Shown here: piece after piece, positions 53,862 to 62,608 of the stretch
How positions within the stretch are numbered: position 1 is the first letter of the stretch
Layout: each line of letters begins with the position of its first letter
Assembly (NCBI GenBank): GCA_947458455.1
Contig: CANGYJ010000014.1
Span: 1 to 64,000 of the forward strand
Source of the DNA: Verrucomicrobiaceae bacterium
Lineage (GTDB): Bacteria > Verrucomicrobiota > Verrucomicrobiia > Verrucomicrobiales > Verrucomicrobiaceae
Length of the DNA: 64,000 nucleotides
Direction of reading: 5' to 3'
Notes under the pieces: generated by a model
The model's input: the letters and a program-made list of their open reading frames with translations, nothing else
Database searches by the model: none
Told to the model about the DNA's origin: nothing
Program-made: the position numbers and the translations under genes

Positions 53862-54554
53862 ATGTCCGCCACGGCAGCAATCCGCCCACCACGAGAAGAC
53901 TTCGTGCTCATTCCGAGGTCGAAAGGTGGCATTCCTGCGTTGGAACAGGGGGACAGGCTTTCACGCCAGGAGTTTCACAGGCGCTACGAGGCCATGACGA
54001 ATGTCAAAAAAGCCGAATTGATCGAAGGAGTCGTCAATATGCCCTCACCCGCCAAACTCAAAAAGCACGGTAAGCCGCAAAGCGCGATGGCAGGCTGGAT
54101 CGTGAACTATGCCGCGCAGCATCCGAAGACCGAGGCGGCTGACAACGCCACGGTGATGCTCGATTTTGACAATGAATACCAGCCTGATCTGTTGCTGCGC
54201 ATTCTGCCGGAGCATGGCGGCCAGTCGAGGACGACGGCGGATGACTATGTGGAAGGCGCTCCCGAGCTGGCGGTCGAAATCGCTTCCTCAAGCGCTGGAT
54301 ACGATCTTCATGCCAAAAAGAACGCGTATCGCCGGAATGGCGTGCGCGAGTATCTCGTGTGGATCACGCGGGAGAACCGCATCGTGTGGTGGAAGCTCGT
54401 CGAGGGAGAGTTTATCGAGATCGAGCCGGACTCTGAGGGCCTGCTGAAAAGCAGTGTGTTCCCCGGATTGTGGTTGGATGCTGAGGCGATGATCGAAGGC
54501 GATCTGGCGAGGGTTCTATCGAGGCTTCAGGATGGAATGCGTTCGGCAGCATAG
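53862..54554 (+). CDS. Uma2 family PD-(D/E)XK protein
   Basis: This 230-residue protein has the Uma2 core: KAELIEGVVNMPSP, the catalytic Asp in NEYQPDLLLRIL, Glu in APELAVEIASSSAGYD and the Lys in DLHAKKNAYRRNGVREYLVW. Uma2 proteins have a restriction-endonuclease fold but usually unknown targets; they are multicopy in some bacteria. It sits between the methyltransferase and the deacetylase, whose 3' end it overlaps by 28 bases. Confidence 0.88.
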   Translation: MSATAAIRPPREDFVLIPRSKGGIPALEQGDRLSRQEFHRRYEAMTNVKKAELIEGVVNMPSPAKLKKHGKPQSAMAGWIVNYAAQHPKTEAADNATVMLDFDNEYQPDLLLRILPEHGGQSRTTADDYVEGAPELAVEIASSSAGYDLHAKKNAYRRNGVREYLVWITRENRIVWWKLVEGEFIEIEPDSEGLLKSSVFPGLWLDAEAMIEGDLARVLSRLQDGMRSAA

Positions 54555-55300
54555 TCCGCGAGCATTTCAGCCACTCTCTCCGCCACCTCGATGCAAACGG
54601 GTGTGCCTTCGTGGATCAGCACGATGCCGTCTGGCGTGAGCTTGCGGCGGATGCGGCTGACGATGGAATCGGTGTTCGTGAGTGTGCCGTCGAAGCCGCG
54701 GGCGGTCCACATGAGGGTCTCCAGGCCGATGGCGCGGGCGGTGAGGACACAGAAGGCGTTGTGATGGCCGGCGGGCGGGCGAAACCAGCGTGGCGGATGC
54801 TCCGGGGCGATGCGGGTGAGCGTTTCTTGGCATCGGGCGATCTCGTCCCACATGCGAGGCGGCCTGAGCGTCCAAAACGTGGTGTCGGGATGGGTCTGCG
54901 TGTGGTTGGCGATCTCGTGGCCACGGCGCAGGATGTCGTGAACGAGGTGCGGGTATTGCTCCGCACGGTCGCCGATGAGAAAGAAGATGGCCTTGAGGCC
55001 GTGGCGGTCGAGGATGTTGAGAATGGCGGGCGTGTGCTCGGGATGCGGGCCGTCGTCGATGGTGAGTAGCGGCGCCAGGCTGCCGGGTGGCTGGCGTTTC
55101 ACCAAGGGGCCAAAGAGCGAGCAGCGCGGCACGAGGGTGCCGATGGTGATGGTGGCAAAAGCGGTACAAAACACCAATGCCGCCCACGGCCACTGCCCCA
55201 GGCTGGTGAGCACGATGCAGAGCATGGCGGGTAGCAACGTGAGAACGAAGCGCACATTGGCGCGGCGCAGGCAATGGGCGCGTGATCGCTCGGAGCTCAT
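54527..55300 (-). CDS. Membrane-anchored polysaccharide deacetylase (NodB domain)
   Basis: This 257-residue protein has two N-terminal hydrophobic segments (about 17-34 and 38-57) and then the NodB domain. The catalytic Asp-Asp is in LLTIDDGPHPEHT (82-83), the metal-binding His residues are in ANHTQTHPDT (133, 137), and WFRPPAGHHN carries the R-P-P motif. Its start overlaps the acyltransferase stop (ATGA, 55297-55300). In flexirubin/aryl-polyene clusters a deacetylase of this kind often appears; the true substrate is unknown. Confidence 0.88.
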   Translation of the reverse strand: MSSERSRAHCLRRANVRFVLTLLPAMLCIVLTSLGQWPWAALVFCTAFATITIGTLVPRCSLFGPLVKRQPPGSLAPLLTIDDGPHPEHTPAILNILDRHGLKAIFFLIGDRAEQYPHLVHDILRRGHEIANHTQTHPDTTFWTLRPPRMWDEIARCQETLTRIAPEHPPRWFRPPAGHHNAFCVLTARAIGLETLMWTARGFDGTLTNTDSIVSRIRRKLTPDGIVLIHEGTPVCIEVAERVAEMLADYAAERIPS

Positions 55301-56235
55301 GCGCCCACCTTGGTGACGAGTGGTTCAAACACAAACCACTGATCCCAATGCCGCTGAAGAAAGTCATGCAGGATGGCGCCCCATTTCGGAGCGAGTTGGG
55401 CGCATTTCTGCCTGCCGCCGCCGTTGTGGAAGGGCTCACCGATCTCGATGCAGTAGCGCAGGCGGCCTAGGCGCTTCAAAAATACTGGGTAGCATGGTGC
55501 ACCGGTCACTTCGGCGAGCACGAGCGGGCCGCGCGGGATTTCGTAGCTCAGCCCGCCCACCTCCACATGCGTAGGGGCCACATCACCCATCACGCGGTCG
55601 CCCTGCACGCAGACGACCTCACCGGCGTTGAGCATGCGGATGAGCTCCATGCCGAGGTGGGAGCCGGGGCTGTTGTAATGGATACGCAGCAGCGGCTGCT
55701 TGTGCTCCTGCTCGCGGAGTTCCTTCTCACGTAGCTTTTGCAAGTCAGCCGTCATCTCAGGCATGCGGACGGTGTGAATCAGACGCCCGAACTTGCTCGC
55801 GAAGAGCGACGCGCCGATGTCATAGTTGCCGCTGTGGACGGTGAAAACGAGCGCTCCACCCGGCTCGGCACGCAGTTTTTCGAAGTGACCCATGCCATCC
55901 ACCTCCCAGGCCACTTCTTTGCCGAAGTAGAGGTGCCAGAGGCGGTCGAGGTAGGTCAGGGCGAACTGCAAAAGGACGCGGTAGCCCGCCATGCAACTGC
56001 TCCCGGCTCCGCCGGGCACGAGAGCGGTCAAATTTTGCCTCAGGGCCTCCCGCTGCGGCACGGCCAGCACATAAATGACCAGCGTGATCGGGTAGGTGAG
56101 CGCCGTGATGAGCCACATCGGCAGCCAGCGCATCGACACCAAAACGATCTTTGTCCACATCGCCCCGTGCAGGCCATGACGCGATGCCTGGGAAGGCACG
56201 GGTGGCTGGTGGGTTGCAGAATCGGTGGAAGGCAT
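55297..56235 (-). CDS. LpxL/HtrB-type lysophospholipid acyltransferase
   Basis: This 312-residue protein starts at ATG 56235, about 80 bp from the divergent halogenase-like gene. The signatures are FTVHSGNYDIGASLF (the H-x4-D motif), LVLAEVTGAPCYPVFLKR and GMELIRMLNAGEVVCVQGDR. A membrane-anchoring helix is at WLITALTYPITLVIYVLAV. Enzymes of this family transfer acyl chains in lipid A assembly or, in pigment clusters, attach aryl-polyene chains to a lipid head group. It is coupled to the deacetylase. Confidence 0.88.
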   Translation of the reverse strand: MPSTDSATHQPPVPSQASRHGLHGAMWTKIVLVSMRWLPMWLITALTYPITLVIYVLAVPQREALRQNLTALVPGGAGSSCMAGYRVLLQFALTYLDRLWHLYFGKEVAWEVDGMGHFEKLRAEPGGALVFTVHSGNYDIGASLFASKFGRLIHTVRMPEMTADLQKLREKELREQEHKQPLLRIHYNSPGSHLGMELIRMLNAGEVVCVQGDRVMGDVAPTHVEVGGLSYEIPRGPLVLAEVTGAPCYPVFLKRLGRLRYCIEIGEPFHNGGGRQKCAQLAPKWGAILHDFLQRHWDQWFVFEPLVTKVGA

Positions 56236-56314
56236 TACTAGATGTCTTGCGTGGGAACGATCAGACCACTTTTTCGGCCCATCCGCCTTCGACGACAACT
56301 TCCTTTTTCACTTC

Positions 56315-57868
56315 ATGAAATCTCCTGCCGCCGAATACGATGTCGTCATCATGGGCGGTGCCTTCTCGGGCTCCGCCGCCGGGATCTTGTTGAAGCGTGA
56401 GCACCCGGAGCTCAAAGTGCTCGTCGTGGAGCGCACCACGCACTTCAACCGCAAGGTGGGTGAGAGCACCTCCGAGGTGGCCGGCTGCTTCCTCACCCGC
56501 GTTTTGCATCAGGGAAACTACCTCACCGGCCGCCAGTACATGAAGCACGGTCTGCGCCTGTGGTTCTGCAAATCGCCCACGGACTCCGTCTGCGACCTCA
56601 CGGAGATCGGCCCCACCTTCCAGTCCCGCCTGCCCACCTACCAGCTCGACCGCGAATTGCTCGACGAGCATCTGCTGGAGGAGGCGCAAATGTATGGCTG
56701 CGAGCTGATGCGCCCCGCCACCATCAAAACGATCTCGCTTTCTGAAGACAGCACGCCTCATACGCTCGAGATCATGCCGCTGGAAGGCCAGATGCGCACC
56801 GTGACCTCCCGCTGGGTGCTCGATGCCTCCGGCAAGGCCGCTGTGCTCGCCAAAAAGATGGGCATGCTGCGCAGTTTTGCCGAGGAACATCCCACCTCCT
56901 CGATCTGGTGCCGTTTCACGAACGTCAACGACCTCGATAGTTTCAAGAGCCGTCGCATGCATCCCGGCCTCACCATGGGTGTGAAGGCCAACCGCACCTC
57001 CGCCACGAACCACCTGATGGGCCACGGCTGGTGGAGCTGGATCATTCCTTTGCCCGATGGCAGCTTCAGCGCCGGTGTCACCTGGGATCGCCGCATTTAC
57101 AATCCGCCGGAAGGCCCCAATCCCCTCGCCCGCCTCCAGTCGCATCTGCTCACGCACCCCGTCGGCAGGCTCATGTTTGAAAATGCCGTCCCCGATGAGG
57201 ACGATGTCTTTTCCTACAAGAACCTCATCTACCGCTCCGATCGCATCGCGGGGAATCGCTGGGTCATCGTCGGCGATGCCGCTGGCTTCATGGACCCGCT
57301 CTACAGCCACGGCCTCGATTTCTGCGCCCACACCGTTTCCGCCGCCACGGAGATGATCCTCCGCGAGGTGAAAGGCGAGTGCGTGAAGGAAACCGTCGAT
57401 TATCTCAACCTCGCCTACCCGCGTGCCTGGCGCACCTGGTTCGATGCTCTCTACAAAGAGAAGTACTTTTACCTCGGCGATGCCGAGCTCATGCACGCCG
57501 CCTTCCTCATGGATCTCGGTGCTTATTTCATCGGCCCTGTGCGCGGCGTTTACATGAACCCGAAGGAGGAATGGAAACAGATGCCTTACAACGGCACCGC
57601 AGGCGCTCTCTTCGGTCGCTTCATGGCCTTCTACAATCGCCGCCTCGCCCACCTCGGCCGCGAGCGCATCCGCAAAGGCATCTACGGCATGAAAAACCAC
57701 GGCCACTTCTGGTCGCCACGCTTTAGCTTCTCGCCGGATCCCAGCGCCCTGCGCCTCCTCTGGGATGGCGTTAAAATCTGGCTGAAGGCCGAGATCACCA
57801 CCGCGCTCGCTTCATCGCGTGCCGCCGTGGCGGAGCCGATGATGAAGCCAGTCATGGCAGAGGCTTGA
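56315..57868 (+). CDS. Flavin-dependent halogenase-like oxidoreductase
   Basis: This 517-residue protein starts at ATG 56315. It has a Rossmann FAD site (DVVIMGGAFSGSAAG, 9-23), the VGEST motif at 48-52, and GWWSWIIPL, which matches the W-x-W-x-I-P signature of flavin-dependent halogenases. Lys77 (YMKHGLRLWF) sits where the catalytic Lys of PrnA-type halogenases lies. GNRWVIVGDAAGFMDPLYSHG is the C-terminal FAD motif. Monooxygenase or halogenase activity on an aryl substrate is likely. It is divergent from the acyltransferase. Confidence 0.82.
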   Translation: MKSPAAEYDVVIMGGAFSGSAAGILLKREHPELKVLVVERTTHFNRKVGESTSEVAGCFLTRVLHQGNYLTGRQYMKHGLRLWFCKSPTDSVCDLTEIGPTFQSRLPTYQLDRELLDEHLLEEAQMYGCELMRPATIKTISLSEDSTPHTLEIMPLEGQMRTVTSRWVLDASGKAAVLAKKMGMLRSFAEEHPTSSIWCRFTNVNDLDSFKSRRMHPGLTMGVKANRTSATNHLMGHGWWSWIIPLPDGSFSAGVTWDRRIYNPPEGPNPLARLQSHLLTHPVGRLMFENAVPDEDDVFSYKNLIYRSDRIAGNRWVIVGDAAGFMDPLYSHGLDFCAHTVSAATEMILREVKGECVKETVDYLNLAYPRAWRTWFDALYKEKYFYLGDAELMHAAFLMDLGAYFIGPVRGVYMNPKEEWKQMPYNGTAGALFGRFMAFYNRRLAHLGRERIRKGIYGMKNHGHFWSPRFSFSPDPSALRLLWDGVKIWLKAEITTALASSRAAVAEPMMKPVMAEA

Positions 57869-57875
57869 AAGCGCT

Positions 57876-58385
57876 TTATTTGCCCGCCTTGAACGAATGC
57901 GCCCTGAAGCCCGCAGGTACCTGCAGCTTGAAGGTCTCGTCGGAAATCCGTGCCACATAGAAGCCCTCCTTCATCGCCTTCTTCGCCACCTCCTGGGAGA
58001 TGTCCACCGCCGCGATGATGCCGAAGAGGTCCTTGTCACGGTGCTCCGGGTAAAACTTCGGAAAGTCCTTCATGATTCGCTTGAGCTGCTCGATGGCTTC
58101 CATCTTCGCGTGGCTTTTCACCTCCACGACCACGGCTTGGTTTCGCTTCCCGTTATTGTAGGCAAAAACGTCCAGTTCCATGGACTCGCCGCCTTTGAGC
58201 CGCGTCGCACGTGGAGCGATGAACTCCATGTGAAACTTGTCCTGAAGCAGCTTGGTCATCGAAGGAAGCGCCATTCCCTCGGTGTAGCTGCCCCATTTGT
58301 TGTTCAACGCGCCGATCTGCTGCTGGGTAGCAGCCACGATGCGGGAGGTTTCGGCTACGATTCTTCTGAGTTCGGCGTCGGTCAT
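57876..58385 (-). CDS. PD-(D/E)XK nuclease-like (DUF3782-type) protein
   Basis: This 169-residue protein has NNKWGSYTEGMALPSM followed by GGESMELDVFAYNNGK and AVVVEVKSHAKME. The E-L-D...E-V-K pattern is that of a PD-(D/E)XK core. It is cytoplasmic, with a helical N-terminal part. Similar proteins often occur singly or as accessory genes of unknown role. It is convergent with the halogenase-like gene, with a 7-bp gap. Confidence 0.75.
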   Translation of the reverse strand: MTDAELRRIVAETSRIVAATQQQIGALNNKWGSYTEGMALPSMTKLLQDKFHMEFIAPRATRLKGGESMELDVFAYNNGKRNQAVVVEVKSHAKMEAIEQLKRIMKDFPKFYPEHRDKDLFGIIAAVDISQEVAKKAMKEGFYVARISDETFKLQVPAGFRAHSFKAGK

Positions 58386-58438
58386 GGGTTGATTCTAGTG
58401 CGGGCCTCCGCCATTTCCAGCCACAAAACCGGCTCAGC

Positions 58439-61009
58439 ATGCTGCCATCCCTCAACCAGCTCAAACTTCCCGATCCCTGGCAGCACCAGGCGGTGAGTCT
58501 GTTGCGAGAGGGCACGGATGTCGTCGTGAGCGCCCCCACCGGGGCAGGGAAGACCTACATCTTCGAGCTGCTGCATCAGGGCCGTCATCTGCAAGGTCAG
58601 GCCATTTACACCGTGCCCACGCGGGCGCTGGCGAATGACAAATACGCCGAGTGGAAAGACGCGAAGTGGAATGTCGGCATCGCCACCGGCGACATCGCGG
58701 AGAATGTGAATGCGCCCGTCGTGGTGGCGACGCTGGAGACACAGCTTGAGCGTCTCGTGCGCGGCGAAGGCCCGGCTCTGCTCGTGATCGACGAATACCA
58801 AATGATCTCCGATCACGCTCGCGGAGCGAACTACGAGGCTGCCATCGCTCTCGCGCCCGCGAACACACGCTTGCTGCTGCTCAGCGGCTCCGTGGCCAAC
58901 CCGGAGGATGTCGTGGTGTGGATGCGCACGCTAAACCGCAAAGCCGAAGTCGTTTTGACGAAGGAACGCCCGGTGCCCCTCGAAGAAGCGCCGATGGAGG
59001 CGCTGCCGCAGCGTCAGAAGCAGTTCGAGAACTACTGGCCGCGTTTCGCTGCGGCGGTGATGCTCGCCGATCTCGCCCCACTGCTCATCTTTGCACCGCG
59101 ACGCAAGGAAGCGGAGTCCATCGCACGACGTCTCGCCGCCGATCTGCCGATGGGAGATCCGCTGGACCTCACACCGGAGCAGCGGGCCGTGTGTGGCAAG
59201 GACCTCGCCACGCTCATCGAGCGTCGCATCGCCTTCCATCACAGTGGCCTTTCGTATGGCGCACGAGCCGGTGTGATCGAACCGCTCGCCAAAGCCGGCC
59301 AGCTTCGCGTCATCGTGGCCACGATGGGACTCGCGGCGGGCATCAATTTCTCCGTGCGCAGCGTTCACGTCGCCGGCACGACCTTCCATGATGGTCGCAG
59401 CGAGCATAAACTCGCGCCGGATGAGCTGTTGCAGATGTATGGCCGTGCCGGGCGACGCGGCCTGGATGATAAAGGCCATGTCATCACCAGCCGCGACAGC
59501 CCTTCGATCTTCGATGCGAGACCTGCGAGGCTTCATCGCAGCGCCTTGCTGGCTTGGCCGATCTTTTTGCGTGTGATGAAGCACGCCGCCCTGAAGCAAG
59601 AAAACCCCTTCGAAGCCGCCAACCGCTTCGCCGAACGTCTTTTCGCCAAAGTACCTCCGCTGCTCGGTTTGGAAGAAAACGTCTCCCACATGCCTCCCGA
59701 AGCCGAAAAGGCTCTTTTCGGCCTCGAAGCCACCGAGAAGCAGATTGTGAGCTCCACCGGCGAATGGGAACGCAAGCATCAACACGCCCTCCAACGCATG
59801 CCGCTAAGCCGCGTGCATGCCACGCTCACCGTTCCGGCCTTCGCCGCCAAGTTTGCGCATGGCATCGGTCGCGTGGGAAAAATCCGGCGGCCCGCTTCGG
59901 ACGTCCGAGTTGCCGCAGAGGGGCAGAGGAGCGGAGGACGCAGAGATTTTGAGGCTGAAAAAAACTCTGCCTCCTCTGCCTCTTTGCCCCTCTGCGGCAA
60001 AAACGAGACACCCTTCGTCACCTATGGCGTCGAGATCAGCCTCGGCACACCCGATGGAGAACTAATCAAGCCCACGAAGTCCATCCGCCGCCTGCTCAAA
60101 CTACCTCGCCAAGCGGAGACCATCCCGCTGGAGGAAATCACCGTGCTGCATGCCGGTGAACTCGCGAAAGCCATCCTCGCGAATGTCGAGGAGGTCCTTC
60201 AAGATGTCGCGCCGGAATTCATCGGCACGGTGGTAAAGGAGAACCTCGTGTTTGCCTGCTTCGATCTCGCGCCGGTGGAGGTCATGGCCTACGAGGACAG
60301 TCATGGAAAACGGCTCTTCCATCCGCAGGAGCGCAGCATCGTGGTCAAAAACGAAACGGGCATCCACTCGCAGACCTCCACCACGGATCGTGAGCCGCGT
60401 TCTGGCTCGCCGATTCATGCGTGGCGCACGCTCGGCCTCATCGATGCCGATGGCGTGCCGACCCGGCGCGGCGAGATCTTCAGCTTCTTCCAGCATGGCG
60501 AGGGACTGGCTGTCGTGGCCGCGTTGGAGGATGAAAGCTATCCCGCCGATGATCTCGTGCATCATCTGGCGAATCTACGTAGCGGCTCGAAATTCGATCT
60601 GCCTCTCGATTGCGGCTCGGAGCGGCTCGCGGCCGTGTGTCGCGGCACTTTCGGCTTCGTCAATCACCACGGTTACCTCGAAAACGGCCTGCCAGTCGAT
60701 TACGGCGAAGGCGCGGCCGAGCTTCTCGATGCTATGCTGCATCCCGAGAGGTCCGGCGCGGCCGAGATGAAGACTGGAATTGCCGAGGGCGACATCTCAC
60801 GAGCCTACGTCGAATGGCTCAGCCTGCTGCGGCACGTCATGCATGCGCCGGATCATCCGTGGAAACGCTGGATGGCGCTCAAAGAAGCCGCGAAAGCCGT
60901 CTTGAAACATCACACCAAGACCCTGCGCCATTTCTTCCATCTCGACCTGCCGCCTCTGACGAACAAGCAGAAGCACGGCAAGACGCGCCACTACTTGATG
61001 CTGCGCTGA
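58439..61009 (+). CDS. Ski2-like DEAD/DEAH-box helicase carrying an in-frame repeat
   Basis: This 856-residue protein has Walker A APTGAGKT (32-39), motif II DEYQ (Asp118) in place of the usual D-E-x-H/D, the HHSGLSYGARAGVIEPLAKAG and ATMGLAAGINF segments, and YGRAGRRGLD. Order and spacing match Ski2-like helicases. Residues about 491-522 are encoded by a CAGAGG-type palindromic repeat (59910-60003). This lies outside the helicase motifs, in the region linking core and C-terminal domain. The 3' end overlaps a convergent membrane-protein gene by 19 bases. Confidence 0.88.
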   Translation: MLPSLNQLKLPDPWQHQAVSLLREGTDVVVSAPTGAGKTYIFELLHQGRHLQGQAIYTVPTRALANDKYAEWKDAKWNVGIATGDIAENVNAPVVVATLETQLERLVRGEGPALLVIDEYQMISDHARGANYEAAIALAPANTRLLLLSGSVANPEDVVVWMRTLNRKAEVVLTKERPVPLEEAPMEALPQRQKQFENYWPRFAAAVMLADLAPLLIFAPRRKEAESIARRLAADLPMGDPLDLTPEQRAVCGKDLATLIERRIAFHHSGLSYGARAGVIEPLAKAGQLRVIVATMGLAAGINFSVRSVHVAGTTFHDGRSEHKLAPDELLQMYGRAGRRGLDDKGHVITSRDSPSIFDARPARLHRSALLAWPIFLRVMKHAALKQENPFEAANRFAERLFAKVPPLLGLEENVSHMPPEAEKALFGLEATEKQIVSSTGEWERKHQHALQRMPLSRVHATLTVPAFAAKFAHGIGRVGKIRRPASDVRVAAEGQRSGGRRDFEAEKNSASSASLPLCGKNETPFVTYGVEISLGTPDGELIKPTKSIRRLLKLPRQAETIPLEEITVLHAGELAKAILANVEEVLQDVAPEFIGTVVKENLVFACFDLAPVEVMAYEDSHGKRLFHPQERSIVVKNETGIHSQTSTTDREPRSGSPIHAWRTLGLIDADGVPTRRGEIFSFFQHGEGLAVVAALEDESYPADDLVHHLANLRSGSKFDLPLDCGSERLAAVCRGTFGFVNHHGYLENGLPVDYGEGAAELLDAMLHPERSGAAEMKTGIAEGDISRAYVEWLSLLRHVMHAPDHPWKRWMALKEAAKAVLKHHTKTLRHFFHLDLPPLTNKQKHGKTRHYLMLR
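59910..60003. repeat. CAGAGG-type inverted repeat inserted in frame in Ski2-like helicase
   Basis: Left arm 59910-59945 (ttgccgcagaggggcagagg...) is the imperfect inverse of right arm 59965-60003 (ctctgcctcctctgcctc...ctctgcggcaaa). The helicase frame runs through it, and the right arm encodes NSASSASLPLCGKNE. That differs from the hrpA copy only at E/K in the 13th position. Confidence 0.85.
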
Positions 61010-61653
61010 TCGCCGCGTGCCAGCAGCGTGACGATGAGGATGAAGAAGCACATCACCACCGAGAAGAGCGGGAACTGCAAGGCGGGCGGCAGGCTGTAAA
61101 CCAGCGCGAGAGTGGGAATCCACACCAGCCAGTTCGTCACCATCACCGTGGGGCAGGTGCGCATCCAAAACTCCCGCGTGAGCGAGGCCCGCGTGCGTGC
61201 CCAGGAGCCGCCCATGTCCACCCAGCGCATGGCGATGAGCACGGTGGGCACAAACCACAGCGGACTCATCACAAACTGGTCCACCGCCACCTTCTTGATC
61301 AGGGTCGCCGCATCGTTGCCCGTGCCGAAAAGCCATCCCTGCACCTGGTAGAACCAATCGATCTCCATGCCGCGATACCCCCAAAACAGCGAAAGCAGCC
61401 CCACTCGCTTCCAGCGACCTTCCGCAGGCAGCGTGCCCATCCAAAGCTGCACCAGCGAGGGCAGCAGCACCGCCGCAAAGATCGTGGAACCGAGTGAAAA
61501 GGCATAGGCCCATTTCAGTTTGAACGCCCCCACCGCCTCCCATACTTCCGCGATGGCTGGCACCTGATAATAACTGCCCACCAGCGTGATGACGACGAGG
61601 TTGAGCGCGAGGCATGGCACGCGGTTCTCGCGGAAGACGGCGGCGATGCTCAC
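60991..61653 (-). CDS. Polytopic membrane protein, Mpv17/PMP22-like
   Basis: This 220-residue protein has about five transmembrane segments (ALNLVVITLVGSYYQVPAI, AYAFSLGSTIFAAVLLPSLV, VMSPLWFVPTVLIAM, NWLVWIPTLALVYSLPPALQ, FSVVMCFFILIVTLL). VDQFVMSPLWF and TCPTVMVTNWLVWIP resemble the D-Q...P and P...N-W-x-V-W-P signatures of Mpv17/PMP22. The start overlaps the bestrophin-like stop as ATGA (61650-61653). Function in bacteria is unknown. Confidence 0.65.
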   Translation of the reverse strand: MSIAAVFRENRVPCLALNLVVITLVGSYYQVPAIAEVWEAVGAFKLKWAYAFSLGSTIFAAVLLPSLVQLWMGTLPAEGRWKRVGLLSLFWGYRGMEIDWFYQVQGWLFGTGNDAATLIKKVAVDQFVMSPLWFVPTVLIAMRWVDMGGSWARTRASLTREFWMRTCPTVMVTNWLVWIPTLALVYSLPPALQFPLFSVVMCFFILIVTLLARGDQRSIK

Positions 61654-62516
61654 AGGATGTCGTGCAGGTTGGCGCGGATCGTTTCGCTGATCGAATCGGT
61701 CGGCAGATCGTTCGCCTCGGTGCCAAACGGGTCTTCAATTTCTTCGGCGATGACTTCGATGCTCGCGAAGGCGTAAAAAATCAACGTCACCACTGGCACC
61801 GCCCAGTAGCTGTAGTCCAGCACAAAACCGATCGGCATGGTAAAGACATACAGGAAGATCACCTTCTTCAAAAACAGGCTGTAGGCATACGGGATGGGCG
61901 TCTTCTTGATGCGCTCGCAGGCTCCCAGGTTGTCGGCAAAGGATTGCAGCTCGGCATTGAGCACGATGAGCTGTTCGCCGGAGATCTCGCCGGAGGTGTA
62001 CAGGCGGTTGATCTCGACGAAGAGGGCCTTCAGCACCTGATTGGGTACATGGCCGCCTTTGGCAAAGTAAGCCGCGCCATAGCCGCCCTCCACGGTGAGC
62101 TTTTTCACATCCACGCCTTTGCGCAGATGATCCTTCGAGGCGTGGATGAAGTTGTGGATGAGAGCACGGAACATCGCCCGCTGCTCCGTGGAGGCCTCCG
62201 GCAGGAAGGCGTTGAGCTTCAGCGCCAGGTTGCGTGAGTTGTTCACGAAGCTGCCCCAGAGTTTGCGCCCCTCCCACCAGCGTTCGTAGGCCGTGTTGGT
62301 GCGGAAGATGAGCAGCATCGAAAGCACAAAGCCGATCAGCGTGTGCACCACGGTCGTGTTGCGGAAGGTCACATGAAAGACCTCATTCTCCAGCCAGCCG
62401 ATCAGCGCCGTGTAGAACGCCACGGCGATCATGCCGGGCAGCAGCACGCGGAAGGTATCGCTGCGGTGAAAGGCAAAAATGAGCTTCCACCAGTCCTTGG
62501 GATTGTAGGTGATCAT
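61650..62516 (-). CDS. Bestrophin-like (UPF0187) anion channel protein
   Basis: This 288-residue protein begins MITYNPKDWWKLIFAFHRSDTF. It has the bestrophin landmarks FRTNTAYERWWEGRKLWG (after the second helix) and PIPYAYSLFLKKVIFLYVF; the C-terminal DPFGTEANDLPTD matches the conserved end of bacterial bestrophins. At least four helices are seen. Bacterial bestrophins act as anion or cation channels in the inner membrane. It is the first gene of a two-gene unit with the Mpv17-like protein. Confidence 0.9.
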   Translation of the reverse strand: MITYNPKDWWKLIFAFHRSDTFRVLLPGMIAVAFYTALIGWLENEVFHVTFRNTTVVHTLIGFVLSMLLIFRTNTAYERWWEGRKLWGSFVNNSRNLALKLNAFLPEASTEQRAMFRALIHNFIHASKDHLRKGVDVKKLTVEGGYGAAYFAKGGHVPNQVLKALFVEINRLYTSGEISGEQLIVLNAELQSFADNLGACERIKKTPIPYAYSLFLKKVIFLYVFTMPIGFVLDYSYWAVPVVTLIFYAFASIEVIAEEIEDPFGTEANDLPTDSISETIRANLHDIL

Positions 62517-62608
62517 GCGGCTTTGCTTTGCGGGAGGAGCGGCGCGGTGTCAAGAATTCCGCCCGTTCACCGCTTCCCGATTCATGGATGAGAAAGCCGC
62601 TCAAAGGC

